Part shown: positions 37,787-45,985 of the stretch, one piece after another
Position numbering within the stretch: position 1 is the first letter of the stretch
Layout of the letters: every line of letters begins with the position of its first letter
Source: Microcoleus sp. FACHB-1515
GTDB taxonomy: Bacteria; Cyanobacteriota; Cyanobacteriia; Elainellales; Elainellaceae
DNA length: 64,000 nucleotides
Reading direction: 5' to 3'
Assembly (NCBI RefSeq): GCF_014696105.1
Contig: NZ_JACJPO010000015.1
Location: 124,001-188,000 of the forward strand
Notes under the pieces: model-generated
Told to the model about the DNA's origin: nothing
Database searches by the model: none
Seen by the model: only the letters and a program-made list of their open reading frames with translations
Made by a program: the position numbers and the translations under genes

Positions 37787-38983
37787 CTAGCTTTTCCGCA
37801 GCAGCATCCAGGCACTCACCAAGAGCGACACACCTGCGGCGACAAAAAACAAGACCGTGAAGCCAAAGCTATTCCAGATCGGGCCAAGAATCACAGGCGA
37901 AAGAAACTGGCCGAGCGAATTGCCGCCCGTGCCGATCGCCATGACGCTGGCGCGAAATTCCTGTGGGGCTTGGTTTGCCAGTCCGTCATACACATTCGGC
38001 ACGGTGATGCCAAAGCCGACGCCAAACAGCACGGCAGTCAGCATAATCGAGTGAATGTCTGATTGAAACGGCAAGATTCCCACCGTCAAGGCCATCAACA
38101 CAAAGCCGAGCGCGATCGTGCGATCGACCCCGATCGCCTTGCCGATGCGACTGGCAAGGACTGCGGACGCGATCGCCGCACCCACGCCGCGCAGCGCCAA
38201 GACGACGCCGTTAAGCTGCGGGCCTGCACCGATCGTCTGCTTCAAATACAGCGGCGTGTAGACAATCACGGCATACACCACAGAAGCTGCCAAAACCAGC
38301 AGCAGCAGCAGTCTTAGCGTTTCAGGCTGCTTGAGCAGCTTTACTAATGTCCGCATTTGTCCGGATTCAATGCTGGACGCTCGCTGCGTCGATTTGGATG
38401 ACAGGATGGGAACCGCGATCAGCGCCAGCGGCAAGCCCAAAGCATACAGATAAAATGCGTATTGCCACTGAATTTGGCCGACCCAGCCGCCAATTAAAGG
38501 AACCAAAATGCTCGCGGTTGTCATGGCGCTGGTTGCGTAGCCTAAGATGCGCGATCGCTCATCGCCCTGATACATTGTGCCCAGCAAGCCAATACTCGCC
38601 GCCGCAATGCCGCCGCTGGCCGCTCCGACCAATGCCCGCATCGCCAGCAGCGGCCAGAAAGACGGCATAAACGCGCCTGCTGTGCCGAATACGGCGTACA
38701 GACCCAAAGAGGGAATCAAGACGCGCAACGCACCGACGCGATCGGCCAGAATGCCCAGAATCGGCGTGAAGATGGCGATCGTAATCGCGTGCATACTCAC
38801 AAGCATTCCTGCCCACTGCGGATTTAAGTCAAGCTGCTGAATCATTTCCGGCAAAACCGGAGAAACAATTCCACCCGTCATCGTGGTTAAGCAACCCGCC
38901 GCCAACAGCACCAGAAACTTGACCGAATGTCGTCTGCGCGATCGCAGCGATCGACCTTCCCGAACCTCACCCACACTCGTCAT
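37787..38983 (-). CDS. MFS transporter, drug-efflux-like
   Basis: A 398-residue twelve-helix major facilitator. Helix 1 ends with the LTTMTGGIVSPVLPEMIQQL pattern and loop 2-3 carries GILADRVGALRVLIPSLGLY, the MFS motif A that in drug/H+ antiporters controls gating. The last helix has FVAAGVSLLVSAWMLLRKS. A basic N-terminal tail (REGRSLRSRRRHSVK) precedes helix 1. Substrate unknown. It is divergent from the Rieske oxygenase gene over about 200 bases and may handle its product or substrate, but this is inference. Confidence 0.85.
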   Translation of the reverse strand: MTSVGEVREGRSLRSRRRHSVKFLVLLAAGCLTTMTGGIVSPVLPEMIQQLDLNPQWAGMLVSMHAITIAIFTPILGILADRVGALRVLIPSLGLYAVFGTAGAFMPSFWPLLAMRALVGAASGGIAAASIGLLGTMYQGDERSRILGYATSAMTTASILVPLIGGWVGQIQWQYAFYLYALGLPLALIAVPILSSKSTQRASSIESGQMRTLVKLLKQPETLRLLLLLVLAASVVYAVIVYTPLYLKQTIGAGPQLNGVVLALRGVGAAIASAVLASRIGKAIGVDRTIALGFVLMALTVGILPFQSDIHSIMLTAVLFGVGFGITVPNVYDGLANQAPQEFRASVMAIGTGGNSLGQFLSPVILGPIWNSFGFTVLFFVAAGVSLLVSAWMLLRKS

Positions 38984-39105
38984 ATCGTTCTTCCTAAATA
39001 TTCGGTGGAAACACCTGCCTCTTTGATCGTTGCGGAAACCTTCATCAAAGTTCCACCATCATGAGTATCAACACTGATAACACTCTGGTTCAGTACCAAG
39101 CAATA

Positions 39106-39136
39106 TTGACGAATAGGCGGATTCAGCGCTTAATAT
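39106..39136 (+). promoter_or_regulatory. candidate promoter of the Rieske oxygenase gene
   Basis: TTGACG (39106-39111) and TAATAT (39131-39136) with a 19-base spacer. A second TTGACGAAT copy lies at 39144-39152, making the nonamer a direct repeat 38 bases apart that an activator could read. Confidence 0.45.
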
Positions 39137-39184
39137 GTTCCCATTGACGAATCGATAGAGAAAGTTTAAGAAAAGGCAGTCTCG

Positions 39185-40333
39185 ATGGAACTGGCAACCA
39201 CCCTGAAGGGGCACACCGTCCACAACGCCGTGCGCGAAGTTGGCATCAACAAAAATCATTGGTATCCGGTCGCTTGGGCGCACACTCTCAAAGCAGGCGA
39301 AGTGATCCCCGTCATGGTGTGGCAGCAGTCAATCGCCCTCTTCCGCGACGATTCCGGCCAGCTTCACGCGATCGAAAATGCCTGTCCTCACAAAGGCGTT
39401 GAACTGCACAAAGGCAAAGTCCAAGGCGAACATTTACTGTGTCCCTATCACGGCTGGGAGTTTAACGGATCGGGTGAATGCGTCGGCATTCCGTATTTAC
39501 CTCCAGATCAAAAATTGCCCTGCGCGATCGCACCGAGTTTCGCCGTTCAGGAAAAATACGGAATTATCTGGGTGTTTCCAGGCGATCGATCTTTGGCGAG
39601 CGATCGACCCCTGCCGGACGTGCCGGAATATGACGATCCGAACATGCTGGCGATTCCGATTACCGGACATTTCAAAGCGCACTTCTCGATCTGCAACGAG
39701 AACACGATGGATGTGTTTCACGGCTTCTTGCACAACGATTTGCAGGGCTGGTTCGACCCGATTTTGCTCAAGCTCAGCGACACGGGCGATGCGGTCTGCG
39801 CCGACTATCAGGTGACGTATGAAGGCTGGATCACCAAGTTTCTCGGCCTGAGCAAAGACGGCAACAAAACCACGCGCAAAGTCTCGATTCACTACAACTA
39901 TCCGCACTATCACACCACGATGGAAGGCGTGTCGTCGCTGCATTTGATGCGGCTTCCCGTCAGCCCGATCGAGACGCGATCGTTCTCTCTGCTCTTTTTG
40001 AAGCTGCCGTTTTCACCGAAGCTGCTTGCGCCGATCGAGAAACCGTTCGTCTGGTTTATTCGTCGTTTCATCTTCATGAAGTTTCTGCTGCAAGATGTGG
40101 AAATGATGGAGAGCGAGCAGCGCACCTTCTCGAACAATTCACGGCGGCGATATGTCGAGATTAATCCCGCTATCATCGCTTTGCAGCGATTAATCCTCCG
40201 GCAGCACGAACAATTTGTGCAACAATCGAGTCAATTGTCCGGTCAAGCACACAATGGCGACCCTACACGACCCAGAGTGAATTCGATCGACTCGATTCGC
40301 GACAAAGATCGCACCCCAGAATCGATCGGATGA
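39185..40333 (+). CDS. Rieske-type aromatic ring-hydroxylating oxygenase, alpha subunit
   Basis: A 382-residue non-heme iron oxygenase. The Rieske [2Fe-2S] ligands are CPHKGVELHKG (Cys/His near residues 62-64) and LLCPYHGWEF (Cys/His near residues 82-85). The mononuclear iron site is NENTMDVFHGFLHND (His residues near 180 and 184), with a later acidic ligand probably in LLQDVEMMESEQ near residue 302. A hydrophobic stretch around 275-300 (PFVWFIRRFIFMKFLL) suggests membrane association, as in the pheophorbide a oxygenase/Tic55/CAO branch. No ferredoxin or reductase is adjacent. Substrate unknown; it lies 193 bases upstream of an alpha-oxoamine synthase. Confidence 0.87.
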   Translation: MELATTLKGHTVHNAVREVGINKNHWYPVAWAHTLKAGEVIPVMVWQQSIALFRDDSGQLHAIENACPHKGVELHKGKVQGEHLLCPYHGWEFNGSGECVGIPYLPPDQKLPCAIAPSFAVQEKYGIIWVFPGDRSLASDRPLPDVPEYDDPNMLAIPITGHFKAHFSICNENTMDVFHGFLHNDLQGWFDPILLKLSDTGDAVCADYQVTYEGWITKFLGLSKDGNKTTRKVSIHYNYPHYHTTMEGVSSLHLMRLPVSPIETRSFSLLFLKLPFSPKLLAPIEKPFVWFIRRFIFMKFLLQDVEMMESEQRTFSNNSRRRYVEINPAIIALQRLILRQHEQFVQQSSQLSGQAHNGDPTRPRVNSIDSIRDKDRTPESIG

Positions 40334-40526
40334 GGGCAAAGGATCTTAGCGTGTGTCCGGCCTTTCTGGGTAGAAAGATCGCAAATCGAAAGGTTCAATG
40401 TCACAATCCTAGGAGTGATTGCCTTTCTCAACAGTGGCGCAAGCCGACCTGGGATCGCCAGGTGACAACCAATCTGTCGTTGAGCCAGAGGTTTTATGTT
40501 ATTCAACAAAGGTGAGGGGAGTTACA

Positions 40527-41807
40527 GTGCAAGTTGTTAAAGAGTACGTCCAGCGGTGGTATGAAAGCGGGCTTGATCCCGATGAATACATCTGTCATGG
40601 CAAGCAAGGCAGTTTGGTTGACCTGGAAGAAGCCGCAACAGGCGTTCGCCGTAAGGTGCTGACATTTTGCACCAACGATGTTTTAGGACTGGTACAAAAT
40701 CAAGCCGTGCAGCAAGCGGCGATCGATGCGATCACCAACTTCGGCACGTCCAATAGCTCGACCTCGGTTCTCAGCGGTCGCATCGATCTCCACCGTCAGC
40801 TTGAAGACGAAATCTCGGCCTTCAAGCATTTGCAGCACACGCAGCTATTTTTGAATGCGTGGATGGCAATGCAGGCATTAATGGATGCGTTTTGCCATTT
40901 GGCAATTCCGGTTCCGGGCTTTCAAAATACGAGAGAAACGCTAATTCTCACCGACGTATTGAATCACGGCTGCATCGTCACGGCGATCGCCAATGCTGGA
41001 ACGCGATCGGGCAAAATGTTCGGACATAGTCCGCGCGTGCGCGTCCGCGCCTATCGCCACTGCGACATGGAAGATTTGGCGCGAAAGCTTCAGCGCTATG
41101 CCCGCCCGGACGATCGCATCATGGTTGTCTCGGATGCCGTCTTCTCGATGGATGGCGACATCGCGCCGCTGCCGGACATGATCGACATCCTGCAAAACTA
41201 CGAAGGCAGCACCCTTTTGATGGATGAAGCCCACGCCAGCGGCGCGATCGGCGCAACCGGACGCGGCATCTACGAGCATTTCAACATTCTGCCTCAGTAC
41301 GCGATCGAGCGCGGCGTGGTTCCGCTGATCATGACGACTTTCTCCAAGTTCGGTGCATCAGTGGGCGCGGCAATTAGCTCGCACGTTGCGGAACTCAAGC
41401 CTTTGCTGAACGTGTCTCCGACTTCGATCGGCACTTGCTCTTTGGCTCCCCCCTTGACCGCTGCCGCCTTGGAAAGCATTCGGCAGGTGCGTCGCCATCC
41501 CGAACTGGTGCAGCAGTTGCAGGAAAACACGCGCTATCTGCGGAATCGCCTGCATGAAAAAGATTTTGAGGCGATCGGTGAAACGAACGTCGTCCCCATC
41601 TTGCTGCCTGCTGAGATCAACCCGAAGCTGTTCGCCCGAACGCTGATTCACGAACATGGACTGTGGGTTTCACCGATCTGGTTCATTGCCAAACCGCGAC
41701 TGCGCGTCACGGTCAACGCGCTGCACACTCGCGAAGAACTTGATCTGCTCGTCGATGGCATGGTGGCGGCTCGCGAAGTCGTTTACAAGCCGACAATCAG
41801 CGCTTAG
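40527..41807 (+). CDS. alpha-oxoamine synthase family PLP enzyme
   Basis: A 426-residue fold-type I PLP enzyme. The lysine Schiff base is in MTTFSKFGASVGAAISS near residue 275, the cofactor Asp/His pair in LLMDEAHASGAIGATGRG near residue 230, and the substrate region begins YICHGKQGSLVDLEEAATG. This set matches 8-amino-7-oxononanoate synthase, KBL, ALA synthase and serine palmitoyltransferase, which condense an amino acid with an acyl-CoA or acyl-ACP. The ligand-discriminating residues cannot be called by eye. GTG 40527 is preceded by GAGGGG at good distance; the longer frame starting at 40419 lacks homology. A terminator follows. Confidence 0.87.
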   Translation: MQVVKEYVQRWYESGLDPDEYICHGKQGSLVDLEEAATGVRRKVLTFCTNDVLGLVQNQAVQQAAIDAITNFGTSNSSTSVLSGRIDLHRQLEDEISAFKHLQHTQLFLNAWMAMQALMDAFCHLAIPVPGFQNTRETLILTDVLNHGCIVTAIANAGTRSGKMFGHSPRVRVRAYRHCDMEDLARKLQRYARPDDRIMVVSDAVFSMDGDIAPLPDMIDILQNYEGSTLLMDEAHASGAIGATGRGIYEHFNILPQYAIERGVVPLIMTTFSKFGASVGAAISSHVAELKPLLNVSPTSIGTCSLAPPLTAAALESIRQVRRHPELVQQLQENTRYLRNRLHEKDFEAIGETNVVPILLPAEINPKLFARTLIHEHGLWVSPIWFIAKPRLRVTVNALHTREELDLLVDGMVAAREVVYKPTISA

Positions 41808-41825
41808 ATTGCTCAGATACTTCTG

Positions 41826-41859
41826 AAAGCCAAGCATCGATCGCAATGCTTGGCTTTTG
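41826..41859 (+). terminator. terminator after the alpha-oxoamine synthase gene
   Basis: Perfect 12-bp stem AAAGCCAAGCAT (41826-41837) and ATGCTTGGCTTT (41846-41857), eight-base loop, then TTGA. Confidence 0.85.
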
Positions 41860-41880
41860 AGCGATCGCCTGTTTCCACGC

Positions 41881-41916
41881 AAAAAAAGCGGAGGATCGGT
41901 AGTCGATCGCTCCGCT
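41881..41916 (-). terminator. terminator of the geranylgeranyl reductase gene
   Basis: On the minus strand, AGCGGAG (41916-41910) pairs with CTCCGCT (41893-41887), extended by an inner GATCG/CGATC pairing, and ends in a run of U from 41886 to 41881. Confidence 0.85.
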
Positions 41917-41939
41917 GAAGATTGTCTCTCAAGCTGGAA

Positions 41940-43076
41940 TTAGCCGCCCATACCGGGAATCAATCCGGTGGTCAGGCGTTTGATCGCGCGACCTGCCACA
42001 TCGCCGTAGCGCATTTCGCCGCACAAAATTTGACCCATCCGCTTCGGCGCAGTCGGACGCTTGACGCCGATCTTGTAGCCCAAACCAGGAGCGCGATAGA
42101 ACAGGCCGGAGAGCTTTTGCGCCCAGGCCATATCAGAACCCCACTCTTTGCTGATCGTTTCGGTGTAGGTGGCGAGAGCGTTGGAATTGCCAGCAAGGGC
42201 TTGATCGATCGCCTCTGCCGCCTTGACTCCGGTAAACATCGACGGGCGAATGCCTTCTGCCGTAAACGGATCAACGACACAGGCTGCTTCTCCAGCCAAC
42301 AGCGCATTTTGCGTATGCAGGACTTGATCGCCGTCCCACAAACAAAGCGGATGGCCGTACTGCTTGCAGCTTTTCACGTCGATGCCAAACGATTCGGCGT
42401 ATTCGTCCAAGATTTTGCGGAAGTCTTGCGATTCGCCCCCTCGGAACGCACCAATGCCGATCGAATACCCGTCCGCCTTGGGAAAATTCCAGATGTAGCC
42501 GTTTTTCACCATGCCGAACTCGAAATGCGCGGCATTGGCGAAAGCCGGATTCGTGGCAGGTGCTTCCGCTTCCAGTGCACCACCCAAGCGACGTTTGCGC
42601 TCTTTGAAGCCGAGCCATCTTGCCATTGGCCCTTTTGCACCGTCAGCCGCAATCAGATAGCGGCCTTCAAACGAACCGATCGCCGTATTGACCTGCCAGC
42701 GATCGCCCTTGAATTCAATTCCGCTGACTTCGGTATTGTCCTTGAGTTCTGCGCCTTGCTTTTGCGCCTGCTGAATCAGGAAGTGATCGAAAACATCGCG
42801 GCGCACCATCCAGATCGGTTCGGGTGTGTCAAGCTGTGCCTCAACCGGATCGCCCATTTTCCAGGTGCAGCGAATTGAGGTTACTTTGTGTGAAATTGCA
42901 GGTGAAAAGTCAAAGTCAAACCACTGGGCAACTTGGGGCGAAACACCGCCACCGCAGGGCTTATAGCGGGGCAACGCTTCTTTTTCTAGCACGAGTACCG
43001 ATCGCCCCCGCTTGGCGAGGTGATAGGCGGCTGTGCCTCCAGCAGGGCCAGCCCCGACAATAATGCAGTCATACAT
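41940..43076 (-). CDS. geranylgeranyl reductase family flavoprotein (ChlP-like)
   Basis: A 378-residue FAD enzyme. The N-terminal dinucleotide fold is MYDCIIVGAGPAGGTAAYHL with the acidic end of strand 2 at VLVLEKEALPRYKPCGGG, where K-P-C-G-G is the GGR signature. Later motifs are IAADGAKGPMARWLG and LAGEAACVVDPFTAEGIRPS, the ribityl/FAD-contact block. The family saturates geranylgeranyl chains of chlorophyll, tocopherol or archaeal lipids. It resembles but is not necessarily ChlP itself, since a cyanobacterium normally has several. ATG 43076 is used; a 41-codon upstream extension is unconserved. Confidence 0.85.
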   Translation of the reverse strand: MYDCIIVGAGPAGGTAAYHLAKRGRSVLVLEKEALPRYKPCGGGVSPQVAQWFDFDFSPAISHKVTSIRCTWKMGDPVEAQLDTPEPIWMVRRDVFDHFLIQQAQKQGAELKDNTEVSGIEFKGDRWQVNTAIGSFEGRYLIAADGAKGPMARWLGFKERKRRLGGALEAEAPATNPAFANAAHFEFGMVKNGYIWNFPKADGYSIGIGAFRGGESQDFRKILDEYAESFGIDVKSCKQYGHPLCLWDGDQVLHTQNALLAGEAACVVDPFTAEGIRPSMFTGVKAAEAIDQALAGNSNALATYTETISKEWGSDMAWAQKLSGLFYRAPGLGYKIGVKRPTAPKRMGQILCGEMRYGDVAGRAIKRLTTGLIPGMGG

Positions 43077-43395
43077 AAGCTTCAGTGTTTGGCTCTTGGG
43101 TACACTTTTGGGCGCTTGTCTAAATGGGGGATCACGAGACCGAGCGCGACGAACCTTGCGATCGAGCGGGCAACCAAGCGAAATCGCCCCGATTCCCAAA
43201 TCTACATTTACAGTTCACAGTCTAGGGGTCAAGCTAGCGAAATGAATATTCCTCGCAAGAAGATTCACCCGCTTTTTTTAAAGCCTCGTTAAAGAACAAG
43301 AGAAGTACGCACACCCTAGCCTCTGGCAGATGCAAGCTGCGACCGAATTTCTACGGATCTCGGCAAGCACTTCTCCATCCGCAACTGCTCAGAAA

Positions 43396-43511
43396 TCAAC
43401 TTTGCTGGGCTTGAAGTACACCAGATGAACGGAAGGACCAATCCATTCCGGATCAGCCTCGCTGCGGGCCACACTCAGCGCCACTCGATCGCCGTATGAC
43501 AGACCAGCCGC
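43396..43511 (-). pseudogene. C-terminal gene fragment, family unknown
   Basis: Minus-strand codons read AAGLSYGDRVALSVARSEAD then WIGPSVHLVYFKPSKVDF and a TGA at 43396. The composition is protein-like, but stop codons lie immediately upstream (three within seven codons) and no start exists, so this looks like the last 40 or so residues of a lost gene. Confidence 0.4.
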
Positions 43512-43611
43512 TAATCAAAATCATCAGTCCCGATCGCTGGGCTGGCGTGGGCATGAATTTTATTGATGCGGGCTATGTTGGCCTGCTATTAAGCGTGTTG
43601 CCACAGAGGAT

Positions 43612-43752
43612 ATGACTGGCTTTCAGCTTGTGGATGTGGGCAGTTCAAACGGTACGTTTCTCAACGGTGAACGCCTGAGCGCCAATCAGCCCGCACCGCT
43701 GCGATCGAATAACGTGATCAAAATTGGGGCGCAGGAGTGGACGTTTGAGTAG
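43612..43752 (+). pseudogene. FHA-domain C-terminal fragment
   Basis: The frame from ATG 43612 reads FQLVDVGSSNGTFLNGERLS then RSNNVIKIGAQEWTFE and a stop. S-S-N-G-T-F-L-N-G is the phosphothreonine-binding signature of forkhead-associated domains, and I-K-I-G is the following strand. Only about the last half of the domain remains; an unrelated 39-codon frame (43496-43615) runs into it. It is therefore a remnant, perhaps of a larger FHA-containing protein. Confidence 0.6.
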
Positions 43753-43839
43753 GGCGATCGCTCTCATCTTGATTTGTCCAATACATCAAAAACAACACGA
43801 AACCGCGCAGAGGGCAGAGTAGCGTGTGGCGCGATCGTG

Positions 43840-43950
43840 CCTTGAAATAAATTTCAGGCTCAAAGCCAAAACCCGTTAAAACGAGTTAGTAATCCGCATT
43901 TCAGTCAGTTTCAACGGACTTGAGCTATTAGCCCGAATTTTAATTCAGGG
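43840..43950. repeat. compound palindromic (MITE-like) repeat
   Basis: Four small hairpins in a row: 43840-43858, about 43873-43882, 43903-43920 and 43932-43950. In addition, the outer arms 43840-43860 and 43930-43950 are inverted copies of each other at 17 of 21 positions. This nested pattern is typical of dispersed, transposase-dependent cyanobacterial elements. No open reading frame lies inside. Confidence 0.65.
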
Positions 43951-44077
43951 CGGGACAACAACACAGCGACAGCGCAATGCAAGGTTTACGATCGCTCCTG
44001 CATAAAAACAGCGATCGCCCTAAGCTGGCAATGTTGCTTGATGCGTTGATTAGGCAATGATGCGATCTTTCAACAAT

Positions 44078-44350
44078 TTAGTTGATTTCGTTGATTGACC
44101 TGTTGCATTTTTCAACCATGTCATCCAGTCCGATCGCTGCGAACAGTTGTTTTGCTTGCCGTAACTTCTCTCTTGCAGCCCTATACTGATAAAGCTTTGC
44201 AAGTCGAAGTGCCTCATTAAAAAGAGAATTCGCTTCAGTGTATCGATCGTTATCAAAGCTTAAACTCTCGATAATTCTTTGAGCCAGAAGCGCTCTGTCC
44301 GAGCTTGAAAGTAACATGATTTGCTCGGTTAATTGTTCGATCGATAACAT
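44078..44350 (-). CDS. small helical protein with addiction-module-like N-terminus
   Basis: A 90-residue protein. The first 30 residues, MLSIEQLTEQIMLLSSSDRA followed by LLAQRIIESL, match the pattern of the small addiction-module component family often found beside RelE-type toxins. The rest (RYTEANSLFNEALRLAKLYQ) looks like a helical hairpin. No toxin gene is adjacent; the upstream neighbour is a Uma2-family protein. Its promoter region and first codons recur 786 bases away (see the repeat at 45120-45191). Confidence 0.6.
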   Translation of the reverse strand: MLSIEQLTEQIMLLSSSDRALLAQRIIESLSFDNDRYTEANSLFNEALRLAKLYQYRAAREKLRQAKQLFAAIGLDDMVEKCNRSINEIN

Positions 44351-44405
44351 CACTTTCCATCCACTTTGACTGATGCTTTTAGTTTACTTGAGACGATCGC
44401 TAATC
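44334..44405. repeat. direct repeat, copy A (start region of the small helical gene)
   Basis: About 72 bases covering the first six codons and upstream sequence of the small helical gene match 45120-45191 at the same orientation, with an offset of exactly 786 bases. The central block TTTCCATCCACTTTGACTG is identical in both copies. Confidence 0.75.
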
Positions 44406-44441
44406 AGTAAGCTCAAATTTCACCTCGTACGTGGCATCAGA

Positions 44442-45017
44442 TTAAAACAGTCGATCGAGACTCAACACAAATCCCGGCAGAATATCTTCTCCAGACAAGC
44501 TACTGGGCGCATCCAGAATTTCAATGGGTTGGTTTTGACGATAGATTTCTACCTGTCGGTCTTGAGGATTAATTAGCCAGCCAAGCTGTATGCCATTGTC
44601 AAGATATTCTTGAAGTTTCGATCGCAGTGTTTCGAGATCATCGGTTTCCGATCGCAATTCGATCACGAAATCAGGCGAGATCGGCGGAAATCTCTTTTGC
44701 TGTTCCGGTGTCAAAGTATTCCAACGTTCTTGCTTAATCCAAGCAGCATCGGGCGATCGATCTGCGCCATTTGGCAGCTTAAATCCCGCCGAGGAACTAA
44801 ACACTACACCCAAATTTGCTTGCCGATTCCAAATTCCTAAATCCACAATTAGATCGGCTTCTCGTTTTCCGCTTTCACCGCCGACAGGTGGCATAACAAC
44901 TAATTCTCCTGTAGCGGTACGTTCAAATCTGACATCAGGATTGTTGCGACAAAGCTGCCAAAAGGCTTCGTCGGTGAGTTCGATCAGCGAGGTTAGATTG
45001 ACGATGACGGCACTCAT
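44442..45017 (-). CDS. Uma2 family protein (PD-(D/E)XK-like)
   Basis: A 191-residue protein of the large cyanobacterial Uma2/DUF820 family. The nuclease-like core shows GFKLPNGADRSPDAAWIKQE (Asp near residue 92) and SPDFVIELRSETDDLETLRS (Glu then Ser, near residue 117) followed by LQEYLDNGIQLGWLINPQDR, the D-x(n)-E-x-R layout of the family. Dozens of copies are usual per genome and no function is established. It lies between the two copies of a direct repeat, which suggests that this segment was inserted or rearranged. Confidence 0.9.
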   Translation of the reverse strand: MSAVIVNLTSLIELTDEAFWQLCRNNPDVRFERTATGELVVMPPVGGESGKREADLIVDLGIWNRQANLGVVFSSSAGFKLPNGADRSPDAAWIKQERWNTLTPEQQKRFPPISPDFVIELRSETDDLETLRSKLQEYLDNGIQLGWLINPQDRQVEIYRQNQPIEILDAPSSLSGEDILPGFVLSLDRLF

Positions 45018-45061
45018 AAGCCTTGTGTGTTTGAGGAAGGTGTTGCGATCGAATCAGTCGT

Positions 45062-45136
45062 TTAACTCAATTGTGATGGATGAGGTGTGGAAAGGGTTGC
45101 GATCGCCCTTCCTCCGTACTGCTCGATCGACAACAT
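45062..45136 (-). pseudogene. truncated duplicate of the small helical gene's start
   Basis: The frame reads MLSIEQYGGRAIATLSTPHP then a stop after 24 codons. The first six residues and the upstream DNA are those of the gene at 44078-44350; after that, similarity ends. It is the broken end of a duplication. Confidence 0.6.
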
Positions 45137-45191
45137 CGCTTTCCATCCACTTTGACTGTTTCTTTCAGTTTAATTTTGGGCGATCGCTGAT
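45120..45191. repeat. direct repeat, copy B
   Basis: The second copy of the 44334-44405 segment, lying upstream of the Uma2 gene's start and carrying the truncated MLSIEQ reading frame. Confidence 0.75.
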
Positions 45192-45233
45192 AAACATTTC
45201 TCAAACTATATCTTTTCGCATTCAAAAGATAAT

Positions 45234-45920
45234 TTAATCACTTGAATCCGCATCTTTTCCTTTTTCTTTCAAGCGTTTGAGTCGTTGTTCAGCCTTGTCA
45301 ATCAAGTGCGGAATGGTGTAGACGTACTCAAGAATCGCTTTGCACAAATCATCTAATATAGGAACTTCGTCGCGGGTCAACTCTACTAAAGAAGCATGAG
45401 CACCGACATTTCTTAATTGTCGAAGATTATGAGCAACCGCTACTAGCCTATCTGGAATCTCCCTCTTTACAGCTAAATCTTCTAGTTTCTTTTGTAAAGA
45501 ATTACCAGATGCTTTACGGTCTTCGCACACCATCTCTAGAATTCGACCAAGCAGAACTGCATAGGCATTTGGATCAATAGGACGAACTTTAAGCGATACT
45601 TCGTAGGAATGCTGAATACGATCTGGTAGACCAGACAACCTAAAATTAGATGATGGGTAAAGAGTTTCAAACGTAACATCCTCAAATTCATCATATTCTT
45701 GAAATTCATAATATTCTCGGTAGAAATATCTTCGTAGTGTTACCTCGCTACAAGCTAGACATAGTAGTAGTTGATAGCAGTAGCCTTCCTCTGGAAATGA
45801 GTAGCATTCATCATCCGGAGGTGTAAGCATAGAATAATCAGCCACAATATCCATTGAAGCTTGGTTGCCACAATGATGACATTTCACGAACTCTGATTTT
45901 CGTTGGTTTGTATTGCTCAT
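45234..45920 (-). CDS. DUF4145 domain protein with zinc ribbon
   Basis: A 228-residue protein. CHHCGNQ (residues 14-17) and LLCLACSEVTL near residue 53 form a probable four-Cys zinc ribbon. The DUF4145 domain follows (about 115-205): LLGRILEMVCEDRKASGNSL, LAVAHNLRQLRNVGAHASLV and a closing helix. The R-x-x-G-x-x-x-H motif resembles HEPN ribonuclease sites and DUF4145 is often found in restriction or defence contexts. Here the neighbours are Uma2 and sdhA, so no defence operon is evident. Confidence 0.8.
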   Translation of the reverse strand: MSNTNQRKSEFVKCHHCGNQASMDIVADYSMLTPPDDECYSFPEEGYCYQLLLCLACSEVTLRRYFYREYYEFQEYDEFEDVTFETLYPSSNFRLSGLPDRIQHSYEVSLKVRPIDPNAYAVLLGRILEMVCEDRKASGNSLQKKLEDLAVKREIPDRLVAVAHNLRQLRNVGAHASLVELTRDEVPILDDLCKAILEYVYTIPHLIDKAEQRLKRLKEKGKDADSSD

Positions 45921-45985
45921 AACTTAATTTGTTTGTCAAAGGGCAAAGCTAGGCGATCGCCCCCTCACAACGATCGCCCCTCTTC

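Larger units (their letters stand above)
43077..44077. other. non-coding accessory stretch with gene debris
   Basis: About 1 kb without an intact gene. It holds a minus-strand coding-like fragment (43396-43511), an FHA-domain remnant (43612-43752) and a compound palindromic repeat (43840-43950). Confidence 0.7.

Noticed and set aside
44050-44256. overlapping 68-codon frame on the minus strand
   Set aside because: Shadow of the small helical gene in another frame.
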